Positions 49,807 through 57,571 of a stretch of DNA of 64,000 nt are shown piece after piece. The stretch lies in the NCBI GenBank assembly GCA_900540545.1, contig UQGJ01000007.1, positions 1 to 64,000 of the forward strand, in the 5' to 3' direction. The stretch is from an uncultured Eubacteriales bacterium (GTDB taxonomy: Bacteria > Bacillota > Clostridia > Oscillospirales > Oscillospiraceae). The stretch's first letter is position 1, and every line of letters starts with the position of its first letter. The position numbers and the translations under genes were made by a program. The notes under the pieces were generated by a model. It saw only the letters and a program-made list of their open reading frames with translations, did not search any database and had not been told where the DNA came from.

Positions 49807-50504
49807 CCTTCCAGGGCGGCCACGAAGCGTTTGGTGATCTCCATGGGCCGGGTGATGGCCGAGCCCACCACCACCGTCAGCACCCCCATGTCCATGGCCG
49901 CGCGGAGGTGTTCCGGTGTGGAGATATTGCCCTCGGCCACCACGGGCTTGCCGCAGTGGCGCACGAGGTATTCGATCATGTCGAAGGGCGGCAGGGTCCG
50001 CCCCGCGGTATAGGGGGTATACCCCGCCATGGTGGTGCCGATGAGGTCGAAGCCCAGCTCGGCCGCCCGCATACCCTCCTCCACGTTGGAGCAGTCGGCC
50101 ATGAAGAGCTGGTCCGGGTACTTCTCCCGCACCTGGGGGAAGAGCTGGGCCAGGGTCAGCCCGCCGGGCCGCACCCGGTCCGTGGCGTCCAGGGCGATGG
50201 CCTCCACCCCGCAGGCCACCAGGGCGTCCACCTCGGCCATGGTGGGGGTGATATACACATCCCGGTGGTCGTCGTACACCTTTTTGATGATGCCGATGAT
50301 GGGCAGGTCCACGTTCTTCCGAATCTCCCGGATGTCCTCCACCGTGTTGGCCCGGATGCCCGCCGCGCCGCCCCAGGCGGCGGCCAGCGCCATGCGCCCC
50401 ATGATGAAGGAGCTGTGGAGCGGCTCCTCCGGCAGGGCCTGGCAGGAGACGATCAGTTTGCCCCGCACCTGGTCGAAAAAGGCTTCCTTATTCATTACTT
50501 CCAT
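49803..50504 (-). CDS. nanE: N-acetylmannosamine-6-phosphate 2-epimerase
   Basis: A 233-residue TIM-barrel epimerase giving GlcNAc-6-P. Family stretches are LIVSCQALPEEPLHSSFIMGRMALAAAWGGAAGIRAN, LPIIGIIKKVYDD with the catalytic lysine, ITPTMAEVDALVACGVEAIALDATDR, and VVAEGNISTPEHLRAAMDMG. ATG 50504 has GAGGTG seven bases upstream; a start three codons earlier is less likely. It heads the nanE-nanK-rpiR transcript from the promoter at 50548-50576. Confidence 0.95.
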   Translation of the reverse strand: MEVMNKEAFFDQVRGKLIVSCQALPEEPLHSSFIMGRMALAAAWGGAAGIRANTVEDIREIRKNVDLPIIGIIKKVYDDHRDVYITPTMAEVDALVACGVEAIALDATDRVRPGGLTLAQLFPQVREKYPDQLFMADCSNVEEGMRAAELGFDLIGTTMAGYTPYTAGRTLPPFDMIEYLVRHCGKPVVAEGNISTPEHLRAAMDMGVLTVVVGSAITRPMEITKRFVAALEG

Positions 50505-50547
50505 TGCGAACACCTCACAAGGCAGGTTTTTTGTTCATTCTGTACCA

Positions 50548-50576
50548 AGCATACCACTTTGGAAAATATTTTTCAA
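50548..50576 (-). promoter_or_regulatory. Probable sigma-A promoter of nanE
   Basis: On the minus strand TTGAAA (50576-50571) and TATGCT (50553-50548) are 17 bases apart. The spacer and -35 box overlap the palindrome at 50560-50575. Confidence 0.6.
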
Positions 50577-50611
50577 TATTTTTCTCCGAAGAAAAAAATA
50601 TTTTTTCCTTC
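50560..50611. promoter_or_regulatory. Pair of A/T palindromes, putative RpiR (NanR-like) operators
   Basis: TGGAAAATATTTTTCA (50560-50575) and GAAGAAAAAAATATTTTTTC (50588-50607, extended by CTTC) share a GAAAAATATTTTTC core. They lie between the divergent nanE and SGNH esterase promoters. Similar sequence lies upstream of the binding-protein promoter near 47975-48015. RpiR-type regulators of sugar-amine operons commonly bind such A/T-rich palindromes; the link to this regulator is inference. Confidence 0.5.
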
Positions 50612-50640
50612 TTGCCTTTCCGTCCGCTGAATGCTATATT
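50612..50640 (+). promoter_or_regulatory. Probable sigma-A promoter of the SGNH esterase gene
   Basis: TTGCCT (50612-50617), a 17-base spacer, then TATATT (50635-50640), 31 bases before the start codon. Confidence 0.6.
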
Positions 50641-50671
50641 GAAGTCAAATTCAGAACATGAGGTGAAGGGC

Positions 50672-51328
50672 ATGAAATCCCATATCGTCTGTCTGGGCGA
50701 CTCCAACACCCACGGCTACTGCGCCGACCCCGCCGACTGCGCCGACGGCGCCCTCCTGCGCTTCAACGAGGACGAGCGCTGGACCAAGCTGCTGCAAAAG
50801 GCCCTGGGGGAGGACTATCTGGTGGTGGAGGAGGGCCTCTCCGGCCGGACCACCGTGTTCAACGACCCTTTGTACGAGGGGCTGTCCGCTCTGGATTACC
50901 TCTACCCCTGCCTGAAAAGCCATGAGCCGGTGGGCCTGCTTATCATCATGCTGGGCACCAACGACACCAAGGAGCGGCTGGGGGCCAGCGCCGCCTGCAT
51001 CGCTCTGGGCATGGAGCGGCTGGTCCGCAAGGCCATGACCGTGGACTGCTGGGGACCAGGCGGCAGGCCCAATATCCTCATCGTGGCCCCCCCTCCCATC
51101 CAGCGGGGCATGGAGGACTCCGACGTGAGCGCCACCATGGGGCGGGGCTGCGTGGAGAAATCCGAAGCCCTGGCCGGGTACTACCGGGCCAGCGCCGGCC
51201 TGCTGGGCGTCCACTTCCTGGACGCGTCGGGCTGCGAGTTCAACCAAATCGACTATATGCACCTGACAAGGAAGGGCCACGCGCAGCTGGCGGAACGGCT
51301 GGCGAATGTCGTACCAGAGCTACTATAA
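50672..51328 (+). CDS. SGNH/GDSL-type esterase
   Basis: A 218-residue SGNH hydrolase. The nucleophile block is IVCLGDSNTHGY at residues 4-15, with serine in GDSN. The oxyanion block is LIIMLGTNDTK near 90, and the C-terminal Asp-x-x-His is in QIDYMHLTRKGH near 195. There is no signal peptide, so it is cytoplasmic. It diverges from nanE across shared A/T palindromes, so it may remove O-acetyl groups from imported sialic acids; this is inference from position. ATG 50672 has GAGGTGAAGGG upstream; an earlier in-frame start would translate through the operator region. Confidence 0.82.
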   Translation: MKSHIVCLGDSNTHGYCADPADCADGALLRFNEDERWTKLLQKALGEDYLVVEEGLSGRTTVFNDPLYEGLSALDYLYPCLKSHEPVGLLIIMLGTNDTKERLGASAACIALGMERLVRKAMTVDCWGPGGRPNILIVAPPPIQRGMEDSDVSATMGRGCVEKSEALAGYYRASAGLLGVHFLDASGCEFNQIDYMHLTRKGHAQLAERLANVVPELL

Positions 51329-51364
51329 GCATATTTGCCTGTAAATGTATTCCGCCAATCAATG

Positions 51365-51402
51365 AAACAGCGCGGCCCCCGGAGACGGGGGCCGCGCTGT
51401 TT
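51365..51402. terminator. Bidirectional terminator
   Basis: A 17-bp perfect stem (arms 51365-51381 and 51386-51402) starts AAACAGCG and ends CGCTGTTTTT. It lies between the convergent esterase and DUF624 genes. Confidence 0.88.
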
Positions 51403-51408
51403 TTGGTT

Positions 51409-52074
51409 CTATTTCAAATACCAGGGGCGGTTCTCCGGGTCCACGTCCTCCGCCGCCGGGGTGTACTTTTTGAACACCGGCTCCAGAAGGAAGGACGACA
51501 GCAGCGCCCCCAGCCCCGGCGCAACCAAAAGCGGCAGCAGCAGAAGGGCGTAACGCGCCGTCAGAAGCAGGATGCCGCCGTTTAACACCACCAGCACCAC
51601 CATGACCGGCAGATGCCGCACGGTCATCTGGAAGGCGGCCTTCAGCGCGCCCCCCACCCCGTAGGTGAACCGGGAAATCAGGGGGAACATGAGGAAAAAG
51701 ATGGCCAGGGGCAGGACCGCGGCCACCACGTAGGCCGCCAGCATACCCGCCGCCCACGCCGCGCCGGCGTTGACCGCGCCCACCAGCACGTTGTACCCGC
51801 ACACCAGCAGCACCAGCACGGGCAGCAAAATCAGGCTCAGCACCGCCCCGGTCCTGAAATTCTGCTTGAAGGCGGTGAAGAAACTGCCGTAGGGGTGCCG
51901 CTCCCCCCGGCGCAGGCATTTGACCGTGCTGTAATAGAGGGCGGCCACGGCCGGACCCAGGGTGAACAGGGGGAGGGAGCAGAGCAGGCACAGAACGCTC
52001 AGGCCCAAAAAGTCCGCCACCTTGTCCACCATGCGGAAAAACCCGTTCTCCGGGTTGAATATCTGTCCGAACAC
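51409..52074 (-). CDS. DUF624 (YesL-like) membrane protein
   Basis: A 221-residue polytopic protein of the YesL family. It begins FNPENGFFRMVDKVADFLGLSVLCLLCSLPLFTLGPAVAALYY, the family's diagnostic first helix and loop, then RRGERHPYGSFFTAFKQNFRTG. Five or six helices follow. YesL-like genes often accompany sugar ABC transporters of unknown mechanism. The start is a GTG at 52074 with GGCGAGGG upstream. It stands alone here and converges on the SGNH esterase gene. Confidence 0.8.
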   Translation of the reverse strand: MFGQIFNPENGFFRMVDKVADFLGLSVLCLLCSLPLFTLGPAVAALYYSTVKCLRRGERHPYGSFFTAFKQNFRTGAVLSLILLPVLVLLVCGYNVLVGAVNAGAAWAAGMLAAYVVAAVLPLAIFFLMFPLISRFTYGVGGALKAAFQMTVRHLPVMVVLVVLNGGILLLTARYALLLLPLLVAPGLGALLSSFLLEPVFKKYTPAAEDVDPENRPWYLK

Positions 52075-52109
52075 GACCCTCGCCCCCCAACGCTTCGATG
52101 GAAGGTATT

Positions 52110-52907
52110 TTACCCCATCCCAGTCAACCCGTCAACCGCCCGACGGGAAGCCCCCGGCTGATAGTGGATATACAGCCGACCGGCCCCGTCGGTGACCACC
52201 TCGGCGTCGATCTCATAGACCCGCCGGATAAACTCCGCCGTCAGCAGCTCCCGGGGCGCGCCCTCCCCCACGATCTGTCCGTCCTTCACGGCGTACAGCC
52301 GGTCGCAGTACATGGCAGCGATGTTCAAATCGTGGATGGCGGCGACGACCGTCAGGCCCAGGCCCTTCACCGTGTCCATCAGCTCCAGTTGATAGCGGAT
52401 GTCCAGGTGGTTCGTGGGCTCGTCCAGGATGAGGCAGGCGGTCTGCTGGGCCAGGGCCCGGGCAATCAGCACCCGCTGCTTCTCGCCGCCGGAGAGGGTG
52501 GAAAAGCCCTGCTCCCGGATGGCGCGCAGCCCCGTCAGGCCCAGGACCCGGTTCACCAGCGCCCTGTCCTCCCGGCTGTCCGGCTCCAGCAGGCGCTTCC
52601 GGGCCTGGCGGCCCATCATCACCACCTCTTCCACGGTGAAGTCAAAGCCGCTCTCGTGCTCCTGGACCACCACGGCCAGCCGCTGGGCCATCTCCCTGCC
52701 GCTCATGGTCAGCAGGTCCTCCCCCATCAGCTCCACGGCCCCCGCTCGTGGCCGCAGGACCTTGTAGACGTTTTTCAGCAGGGTGGATTTCCCGCTGCCG
52801 TTGGGACCCACGATGCCCACGAACTCACCAGGCTGGACCCTCAGGCCCACCCGGTCCAGAATCTGCCGCTCCCCCACGCTGAAGGAGAGGCCCTCTACCG
52901 TCAGCAT
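52110..52907 (-). CDS. btuD: Vitamin B12 ABC transporter ATP-binding protein, BtuD/FecE family
   Basis: A 265-residue ATPase of the iron-chelate/B12 class. Walker A is GPNGSGKST at residues 34-42, the Q-loop is in VVVQEHES, the signature is LSGGEKQRVLIARALAQQ, and Walker B is LILDEPTNHLDI, followed by the H-loop AIHD. ATG 52907 has GAGGGGG eight bases upstream; an earlier in-frame ATG lies within the permease gene. It is the last gene of the btuF-btuC-btuD unit. Cobalamin specificity comes from the riboswitch upstream, not from this protein. Confidence 0.87.
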   Translation of the reverse strand: MLTVEGLSFSVGERQILDRVGLRVQPGEFVGIVGPNGSGKSTLLKNVYKVLRPRAGAVELMGEDLLTMSGREMAQRLAVVVQEHESGFDFTVEEVVMMGRQARKRLLEPDSREDRALVNRVLGLTGLRAIREQGFSTLSGGEKQRVLIARALAQQTACLILDEPTNHLDIRYQLELMDTVKGLGLTVVAAIHDLNIAAMYCDRLYAVKDGQIVGEGAPRELLTAEFIRRVYEIDAEVVTDGAGRLYIHYQPGASRRAVDGLTGMG

Positions 52908-52920
52908 ACCGTCCACCCCC

Positions 52921-53991
52921 TCAATTGAACTCATAACGGCGCACCTTTATCATCCACAGGAACAGGGGCGCGCCCAGGAAGGCCGTGAGGATACCCACCG
53001 GGATCTCCTCCGGGGCGTTCAGCAGACGCGCCCCCACGTCCACCCAAATCATAAAGATGGCCCCGCACAGCACGGACAGGGGGACCAGTTTTCGGTGGTC
53101 CGGCCCCACCACCGAGCGGACCAGATGGGGTATCACCAGCCCCACGAAGCCGATGCACCCGCTCACCGCCACGGCGGAGGCGGTGAGCAGGGCGGTGACC
53201 ACGATGAGGAGCCTGCGTACCCGGGCCAGGTCCACCCCCAGGGTGACGGCGGTGGCGTCCCCCATCATCATGGCGTTCAGGGGCTTGGCCAGGGCAATCA
53301 TGACGATGGCCGCCGGGGGGACCAGCGCCGCCAGCAAGGGCACGTCGCCCCAGCTGGCGCTGCCCAGTCCGCCCAGCATCCAGAAGGTGGCCTCCCGGAC
53401 GGCGGCGTCATCCGGTGCAGTGTAGACGATGTAGTTGGTAAAGGCGCTGAACATGGCCGAAACCGCCACGCCCACCAGAATCAGGCGGACGGGGGTGATG
53501 GCGCCTCCAGTGCGGGAGAGGGTGTACACCAGGAGGATGGACAACAGCGCCCCCACGAAGGCCCCCACGGAGACGGGAAGTCGCCCCATGGGCAGCCAGA
53601 CCCCCACGATCATGGCCAGCACCGCCCCCAGGGAGGCGCCTGAGGAGATGCCCAGCACATAGGGCTCAGCCAGGGGATTGCGGGTGAACGCCTGCATCCC
53701 CACGCCCGACAGGGTCAGGGCGCACCCCACCAGCATCCCCAGCAGGACCCTGGGGGCCCGGAGGAACCAGACGATGTTCTGGGTGCTGGCCCGGACCCCC
53801 TCCAGGGGGACGGCGTACCCTCTCCCCATCAGGTCCAGCAGATTGTGGAGCATCACCCGCCACACGTCGGGGAAGGAAATGGGCACCGGCCCGGCGGCGA
53901 TGCCCACCACGATGGAGAACACCAGCGCCGCCGCCAGCACCAAACAGCATAGAAGCGTGTGGGCCTTGACGGCCCGGCAAAAGGCTCTCAT
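52921..53991 (-). CDS. btuC: Vitamin B12 ABC transporter permease, BtuC/FecCD family
   Basis: A 356-residue permease with about ten helices. Family motifs are RAPRVLLGMLVGCALTLSGVGMQAFTRNPLAEPYVLGISSGA near residues 75-115, the cytoplasmic coupling-helix region with GDATAVTLGVDLARVRR, and VSGCIGFVGLVIPHLVRSVVGPDHRKLVPLS. It forms the channel of the importer with the binding protein six bases upstream and the ATPase downstream. Confidence 0.88.
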   Translation of the reverse strand: MRAFCRAVKAHTLLCCLVLAAALVFSIVVGIAAGPVPISFPDVWRVMLHNLLDLMGRGYAVPLEGVRASTQNIVWFLRAPRVLLGMLVGCALTLSGVGMQAFTRNPLAEPYVLGISSGASLGAVLAMIVGVWLPMGRLPVSVGAFVGALLSILLVYTLSRTGGAITPVRLILVGVAVSAMFSAFTNYIVYTAPDDAAVREATFWMLGGLGSASWGDVPLLAALVPPAAIVMIALAKPLNAMMMGDATAVTLGVDLARVRRLLIVVTALLTASAVAVSGCIGFVGLVIPHLVRSVVGPDHRKLVPLSVLCGAIFMIWVDVGARLLNAPEEIPVGILTAFLGAPLFLWMIKVRRYEFN

Positions 53992-53997
53992 AGGCGG

Positions 53998-55002
53998 TTA
54001 CTGGAAGCAGTCGGGGTGGAAGGCGCGGGCGAACTTCTCGATGGTATCGCCGGTCATGGAGCAGGCAAATGCCTCGCAGAGGGTGACGGAGATGATACGG
54101 TCGTTGGCGATGGCGGGGACGGTGGCCAGGGCCGGGTTCTCCTTCAGCTCGGCAATCTTGGTCTCCAGGCTTGTATCGCCGTAGTCGTTGATGACGATGA
54201 CCTCAGGGGCCCGCTCCACCACCTCTTCCCAGCTGACGGTGGCCCAGGTCTTTTCCATGTCGGCGAAGATATTGGTCCCGCCGGCGTGGGTGATGAGCTT
54301 GGAGGTAAAGTTGTCGCCGCAGGTGTAGGCGCCGCTCTCCTGGGCCATGTCGTAGACGAACACTTTCACCGGCTTCTGGCCGGCCACTGCCTCCTCCACC
54401 CCGGCGATCTGGGCCTTCATGGCGCTGACGATCTCCTCGGCCTTGTCTTCCACCTGGAAGATGCGGCCCAGGTTATAGAAGTCCTGATAGACCACGTCCA
54501 CGTCGGCCCCCAAGGTGTAGCCCTCGATGGAGGACAGGGACATGATGCCGTAGCCGGACAGGGTGTCGTGGGTGGTATTGCGCTTCTCGGTAAAGGAGCT
54601 GGACCGGCCGTAGACGAAGTCGGGCTCCAGGTCCAGTATGGTCTCCAGGGAGATGTAAGAGTCGGCCACCACGGGCTTGGCCTCATACTCGGCCCGCCAC
54701 TTGGGGTTCACCTGGGAGTTGTTGTAGGCGGTGGCGATGATCTTGTCCCCCAGGCCCAGGGCCATGAGTTGGTCCCCCGCGTTGGGGTTGGTGGCAATGA
54801 CGGTCTCCGGCACCTTGGTGAAGGTTACCACCTGGTCGTCCCGGGTGACCAGGTCGAAGGGGAAGGCGCTCTCGGCGGGCGCGGGGGTGGTCTCCACGGG
54901 GGCGGGGGTCGGCGTGGCGGCGGTCGGCCCGTTGGAGCAGGCGGTCAGGCTCAAAGTCATGGCTAGGGCAAGTCCGGCATTCAGGAAGCGTTTGTTGTTC
55001 AT
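53998..55002 (-). CDS. btuF: Vitamin B12 ABC transporter substrate-binding lipoprotein, BtuF-like
   Basis: A 334-residue class III binding protein: lipobox LSLTAC (C22), a threonine/proline-rich linker, then the two-lobe BtuF/FepB fold joined by a long helix. Segments: PETVIATNPNAGDQLMALGLGDKIIATAY, SLETILDLEPDFVYGRSS, and WEEVVERAPEVIVINDYG. ATG 55002 has AAGGAG upstream. The ligand cobalamin is inferred from the cobalamin riboswitch just upstream. Iron-chelate binding proteins look similar, so protein sequence alone would not decide. Confidence 0.85.
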   Translation of the reverse strand: MNNKRFLNAGLALAMTLSLTACSNGPTAATPTPAPVETTPAPAESAFPFDLVTRDDQVVTFTKVPETVIATNPNAGDQLMALGLGDKIIATAYNNSQVNPKWRAEYEAKPVVADSYISLETILDLEPDFVYGRSSSFTEKRNTTHDTLSGYGIMSLSSIEGYTLGADVDVVYQDFYNLGRIFQVEDKAEEIVSAMKAQIAGVEEAVAGQKPVKVFVYDMAQESGAYTCGDNFTSKLITHAGGTNIFADMEKTWATVSWEEVVERAPEVIVINDYGDTSLETKIAELKENPALATVPAIANDRIISVTLCEAFACSMTGDTIEKFARAFHPDCFQ

Positions 55003-55050
55003 CGTTCTTTCTCCTTTTTTGAATTTTATATCAGCCGCAGGGAAAAGAAA

Positions 55051-55080
55051 GGTCTCCGTTTTCCGAAGAAAACGGAGACC
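55051..55080 (-). terminator. Expression-platform terminator of the cobalamin riboswitch
   Basis: A 13-bp perfect stem (arms 55051-55063 and 55068-55080) closes on a TTCG loop on the minus strand and is followed by TTTCTTTTCC. It lies between the aptamer and btuF, so it is the likely off-switch when cobalamin is bound. Confidence 0.8.
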
Positions 55081-55156
55081 ATCTGGTGCCCGCCGGCAAT
55101 GAAGCCACACAAGCCCAGACAGGTTTCTTTCTACGGAAGATACCTATCAACATCCA

Positions 55157-55291
55157 CACAGGCAGGTTTCCTGACTCATGGCTCCTCGCGCCCCGCGCCT
55201 TCTCGCCTAACGGCAATGGCATCCCGCGGTTTGCTCCCCAATCACAGTGACCGGATCGTTCGGGAGTTTCACCCGATTCCCTACACCTGTG
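55157..55291 (-). promoter_or_regulatory. Cobalamin riboswitch aptamer
   Basis: Read on the minus strand from 55291: CACAGG (P1 arm), then GGGAATCGGGTGAAACTCCC, then CACTGTGATTGGGGAGC, then GCCATTGC, GAGAAGGCG, GCCATGAGTCAGGAAACC, CTGCCTGTG (B12 box and P1 partner). These are the conserved blocks of the cobalamin riboswitch in the right order. It precedes the btuFCD genes and a terminator. It begins only 17 bases after the hemL stop codon. Confidence 0.94.
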
Positions 55292-55307
55292 CTTCCTCTA
55301 TTCTGTT

Positions 55308-56588
55308 TTACAGCCCGGCGAAGGTGCCCTCCACCGCCGCCAGGGTGGCGGACAGCTCGGCCTCGCCGTGGGCGGCGGAGACGAACATGGCCTCGAACTG
55401 GGCGGGGGCCAGGGCCACGCCCCGGCCCAGCATACCGGCGAAATATTTGGCGTACCGGCCCACGTCGCTGCCCTTGGCGTCGATGAAGGTGGTGACGGCG
55501 CTGGGGGTGAAGAAGGGGGCGCAGAGGGAGCCGATCTGGTTCACCGCCACCCCGGCCCCGCGGCGCTCCGCCGCGCTCCGCATCCCCTGGGCCAGCCGTT
55601 CGGCGTAGCCGTTGATTTGATCGTAGACCTCTGGGTGGGTCTGGATGTACCGCAGCTGGGCCAGCCCCGCCGCCATGGCCACGGGGTTCCCCGACAGGGT
55701 ACCCGCCTGATAGACCGGCCCGCAGGGGGCCACCTGCTCCATCAGCTCCCGGCGGGCGCAGTATGCCCCCACGGGCATCCCGCCGCCGATGATCTTGCCG
55801 AAGGTCACGATGTCGGCCCGGACGCCGAAAAACGCCTGGGCGCCGCCGGGGGCCAGCCGGAAACCGGTGATGACCTCGTCGAAGATGAGCAGGGCCCCGT
55901 GCCGGTCGCACAGGTCCCGCAGGCCCTGGAGGAAGCCGGGGGCAGGGGCCACCACCCCCATGTTGGCCGCCACCGGCTCCACAATGACGGCGGCGATTTG
56001 GCCGGGGCGCTGGTCAAAGAGCCGGGCCACCGAGTCCAAATCGTTGAACTGGGCCGTCAGGGTGTCCCTGGCCGCCCCCTCGGGGACCCCCGCCGAGGAC
56101 GGGTGCCCCCCCGCTAGGGCGGAGGACCCGGCGTTGACCAGCATACAGTCGGAGTGGCCGTGGTAGCAGCCCTCGAACTTGACGATGCCGTCCCGGCCCG
56201 TGGCCCCCCGGGCCAGCCGCAGGGCGGACATGACGGCCTCGGTGCCCGAGTTCACCATGCGGACCATCTCGATGTTGGGGACCATGTCCACCATCAGCTC
56301 GGCGATCTCCACCTCCCGCCGGGTGGGCGCGCCGAAGGACAGGCCGTCCTTCACCGCCCGCTCGACGGCCTCCCGAATGACGGGGTGGTTGTGGCCCAGG
56401 AGCATGGGGCCCCAGGAGCAGACGTAGTCGATGTATTTCCGGCCGTCGGCGTCGTAGATGTAGGCCCCGTCGGCCCTTTCGATGAACCGGGGGCACAGGT
56501 TCACGGCCCGGTAGGCCCGGACCGGGGAGTTGACCCCGCCGGGCAGGACCTTCTGGGCCCGGGTAAAGAGTGCTTCCGACCGCTCCAT
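55308..56588 (-). CDS. hemL: Glutamate-1-semialdehyde 2,1-aminomutase
   Basis: A 426-residue PLP enzyme making 5-aminolevulinate from glutamate-1-semialdehyde. Family stretches are LPGGVNSPVRAY at the start, MVNSGTEAVMSALRLARGATGRDGIVKFEGCYHG, LLIFDEVITGFRLAPGGAQ, and the PLP lysine in TFGKIIGGGMPVGAY near residue 266. The ATG at 56588 overlaps the hemB stop codon (TGATG). It is the last gene of the hem operon and reads directly into the cobalamin riboswitch. Confidence 0.95.
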   Translation of the reverse strand: MERSEALFTRAQKVLPGGVNSPVRAYRAVNLCPRFIERADGAYIYDADGRKYIDYVCSWGPMLLGHNHPVIREAVERAVKDGLSFGAPTRREVEIAELMVDMVPNIEMVRMVNSGTEAVMSALRLARGATGRDGIVKFEGCYHGHSDCMLVNAGSSALAGGHPSSAGVPEGAARDTLTAQFNDLDSVARLFDQRPGQIAAVIVEPVAANMGVVAPAPGFLQGLRDLCDRHGALLIFDEVITGFRLAPGGAQAFFGVRADIVTFGKIIGGGMPVGAYCARRELMEQVAPCGPVYQAGTLSGNPVAMAAGLAQLRYIQTHPEVYDQINGYAERLAQGMRSAAERRGAGVAVNQIGSLCAPFFTPSAVTTFIDAKGSDVGRYAKYFAGMLGRGVALAPAQFEAMFVSAAHGEAELSATLAAVEGTFAGL

Positions 56589-57571
56589 CAGCCGATGTCC
56601 CCCTTCTTCATGGCCTGGGCCAGCTCCTTGGCGAAGTAGGTGATGAGCATGTCCGCCCCCGCCCGGTAGATGGACACGGCGCTCTCGCACATGACCCGGT
56701 ACTCGTCGATGAGACCGGCCGCCGCGGTGGCTTTTATCATGGCGTACTCCCCGGACACCGAGTAGGCGCACATGGGCAGGTCAAAAGCATCGGAACACTC
56801 CCGCAGCACGTCCAGGTAGCTGAGGGCGGGCTTGACCATGAGGATGTCGGCCCCCTCCTCCGCGTCCAGGGCGCACTCCTTCAGGGCCTCCCTGCGGTTG
56901 TGGGGGTCCATCTGGTAGCCCTTCCGGTCCCCGAAGGAGGGGGCGGACCCCGCCGCCTCCCGGAAGGGGCCGTAAAAGGCCGAGGCGTACTTGGCGGAGT
57001 AGGCCATGATGGGGGTGGTCTGGAAGCCGTGCCGGTCCAGCACCGCCCGGATGGCGGCCACCCGGCCGTCCATCATGTCCGAGGGGGCCACCATGTCACA
57101 CCCCGCCTCCACGTGGCTGAGGGCGGTTTTCGCCAGGACCTCCAAGGTCTTGTCGTTGTCCACCTCGTGGCCGCAGAGGATGCCGCAGTGGCCGTGGTCG
57201 GTGTACTCGCACATGCACACGTCGGTGATGACATAGAACTCGGGGAATTTGGCCTTGATGGCCCGGATGGCCTCCTGGACCACGCCCTTGCCGTCCCAGG
57301 CCGAGGAGCCCTGGGCGTCCTTTTTGGCGGGCAGGCCGAAGAGGATGCACCGGCCCACCCCGGCGTCGATACACGACTGCACCGCGTCGGTGACGCTGTC
57401 CAGGCCGTAGTGGTTCTGCCCCGGCAGGGCGTCGATGGGGCGCACGCCGGTGAGCTGCTCGTCCACGAAGATGGGGTAGATGAGGCTGTCCGGGGACATG
57501 CGGGTCTCCCGGCACATACGGCGCACCGCGTCGTTTCCCCGCAGGCGGCGGGGTCTTTGAATCAGTTCCAT
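56588..57571 (-). CDS. hemB: Porphobilinogen synthase (ALA dehydratase)
   Basis: A 327-residue enzyme joining two 5-aminolevulinate molecules. The zinc-site cysteines are C119, C121 and C129 in VCMCEYTDHGHCG, showing the zinc-dependent form. The two active-site lysines are K194 (MAYSAKYASAFYG) and K247 (ILMVKPALSYLD). It overlaps the cobA-hemD gene by 10 bases at its start and hemL at its end. Confidence 0.96.
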   Translation of the reverse strand: MELIQRPRRLRGNDAVRRMCRETRMSPDSLIYPIFVDEQLTGVRPIDALPGQNHYGLDSVTDAVQSCIDAGVGRCILFGLPAKKDAQGSSAWDGKGVVQEAIRAIKAKFPEFYVITDVCMCEYTDHGHCGILCGHEVDNDKTLEVLAKTALSHVEAGCDMVAPSDMMDGRVAAIRAVLDRHGFQTTPIMAYSAKYASAFYGPFREAAGSAPSFGDRKGYQMDPHNRREALKECALDAEEGADILMVKPALSYLDVLRECSDAFDLPMCAYSVSGEYAMIKATAAAGLIDEYRVMCESAVSIYRAGADMLITYFAKELAQAMKKGDIG

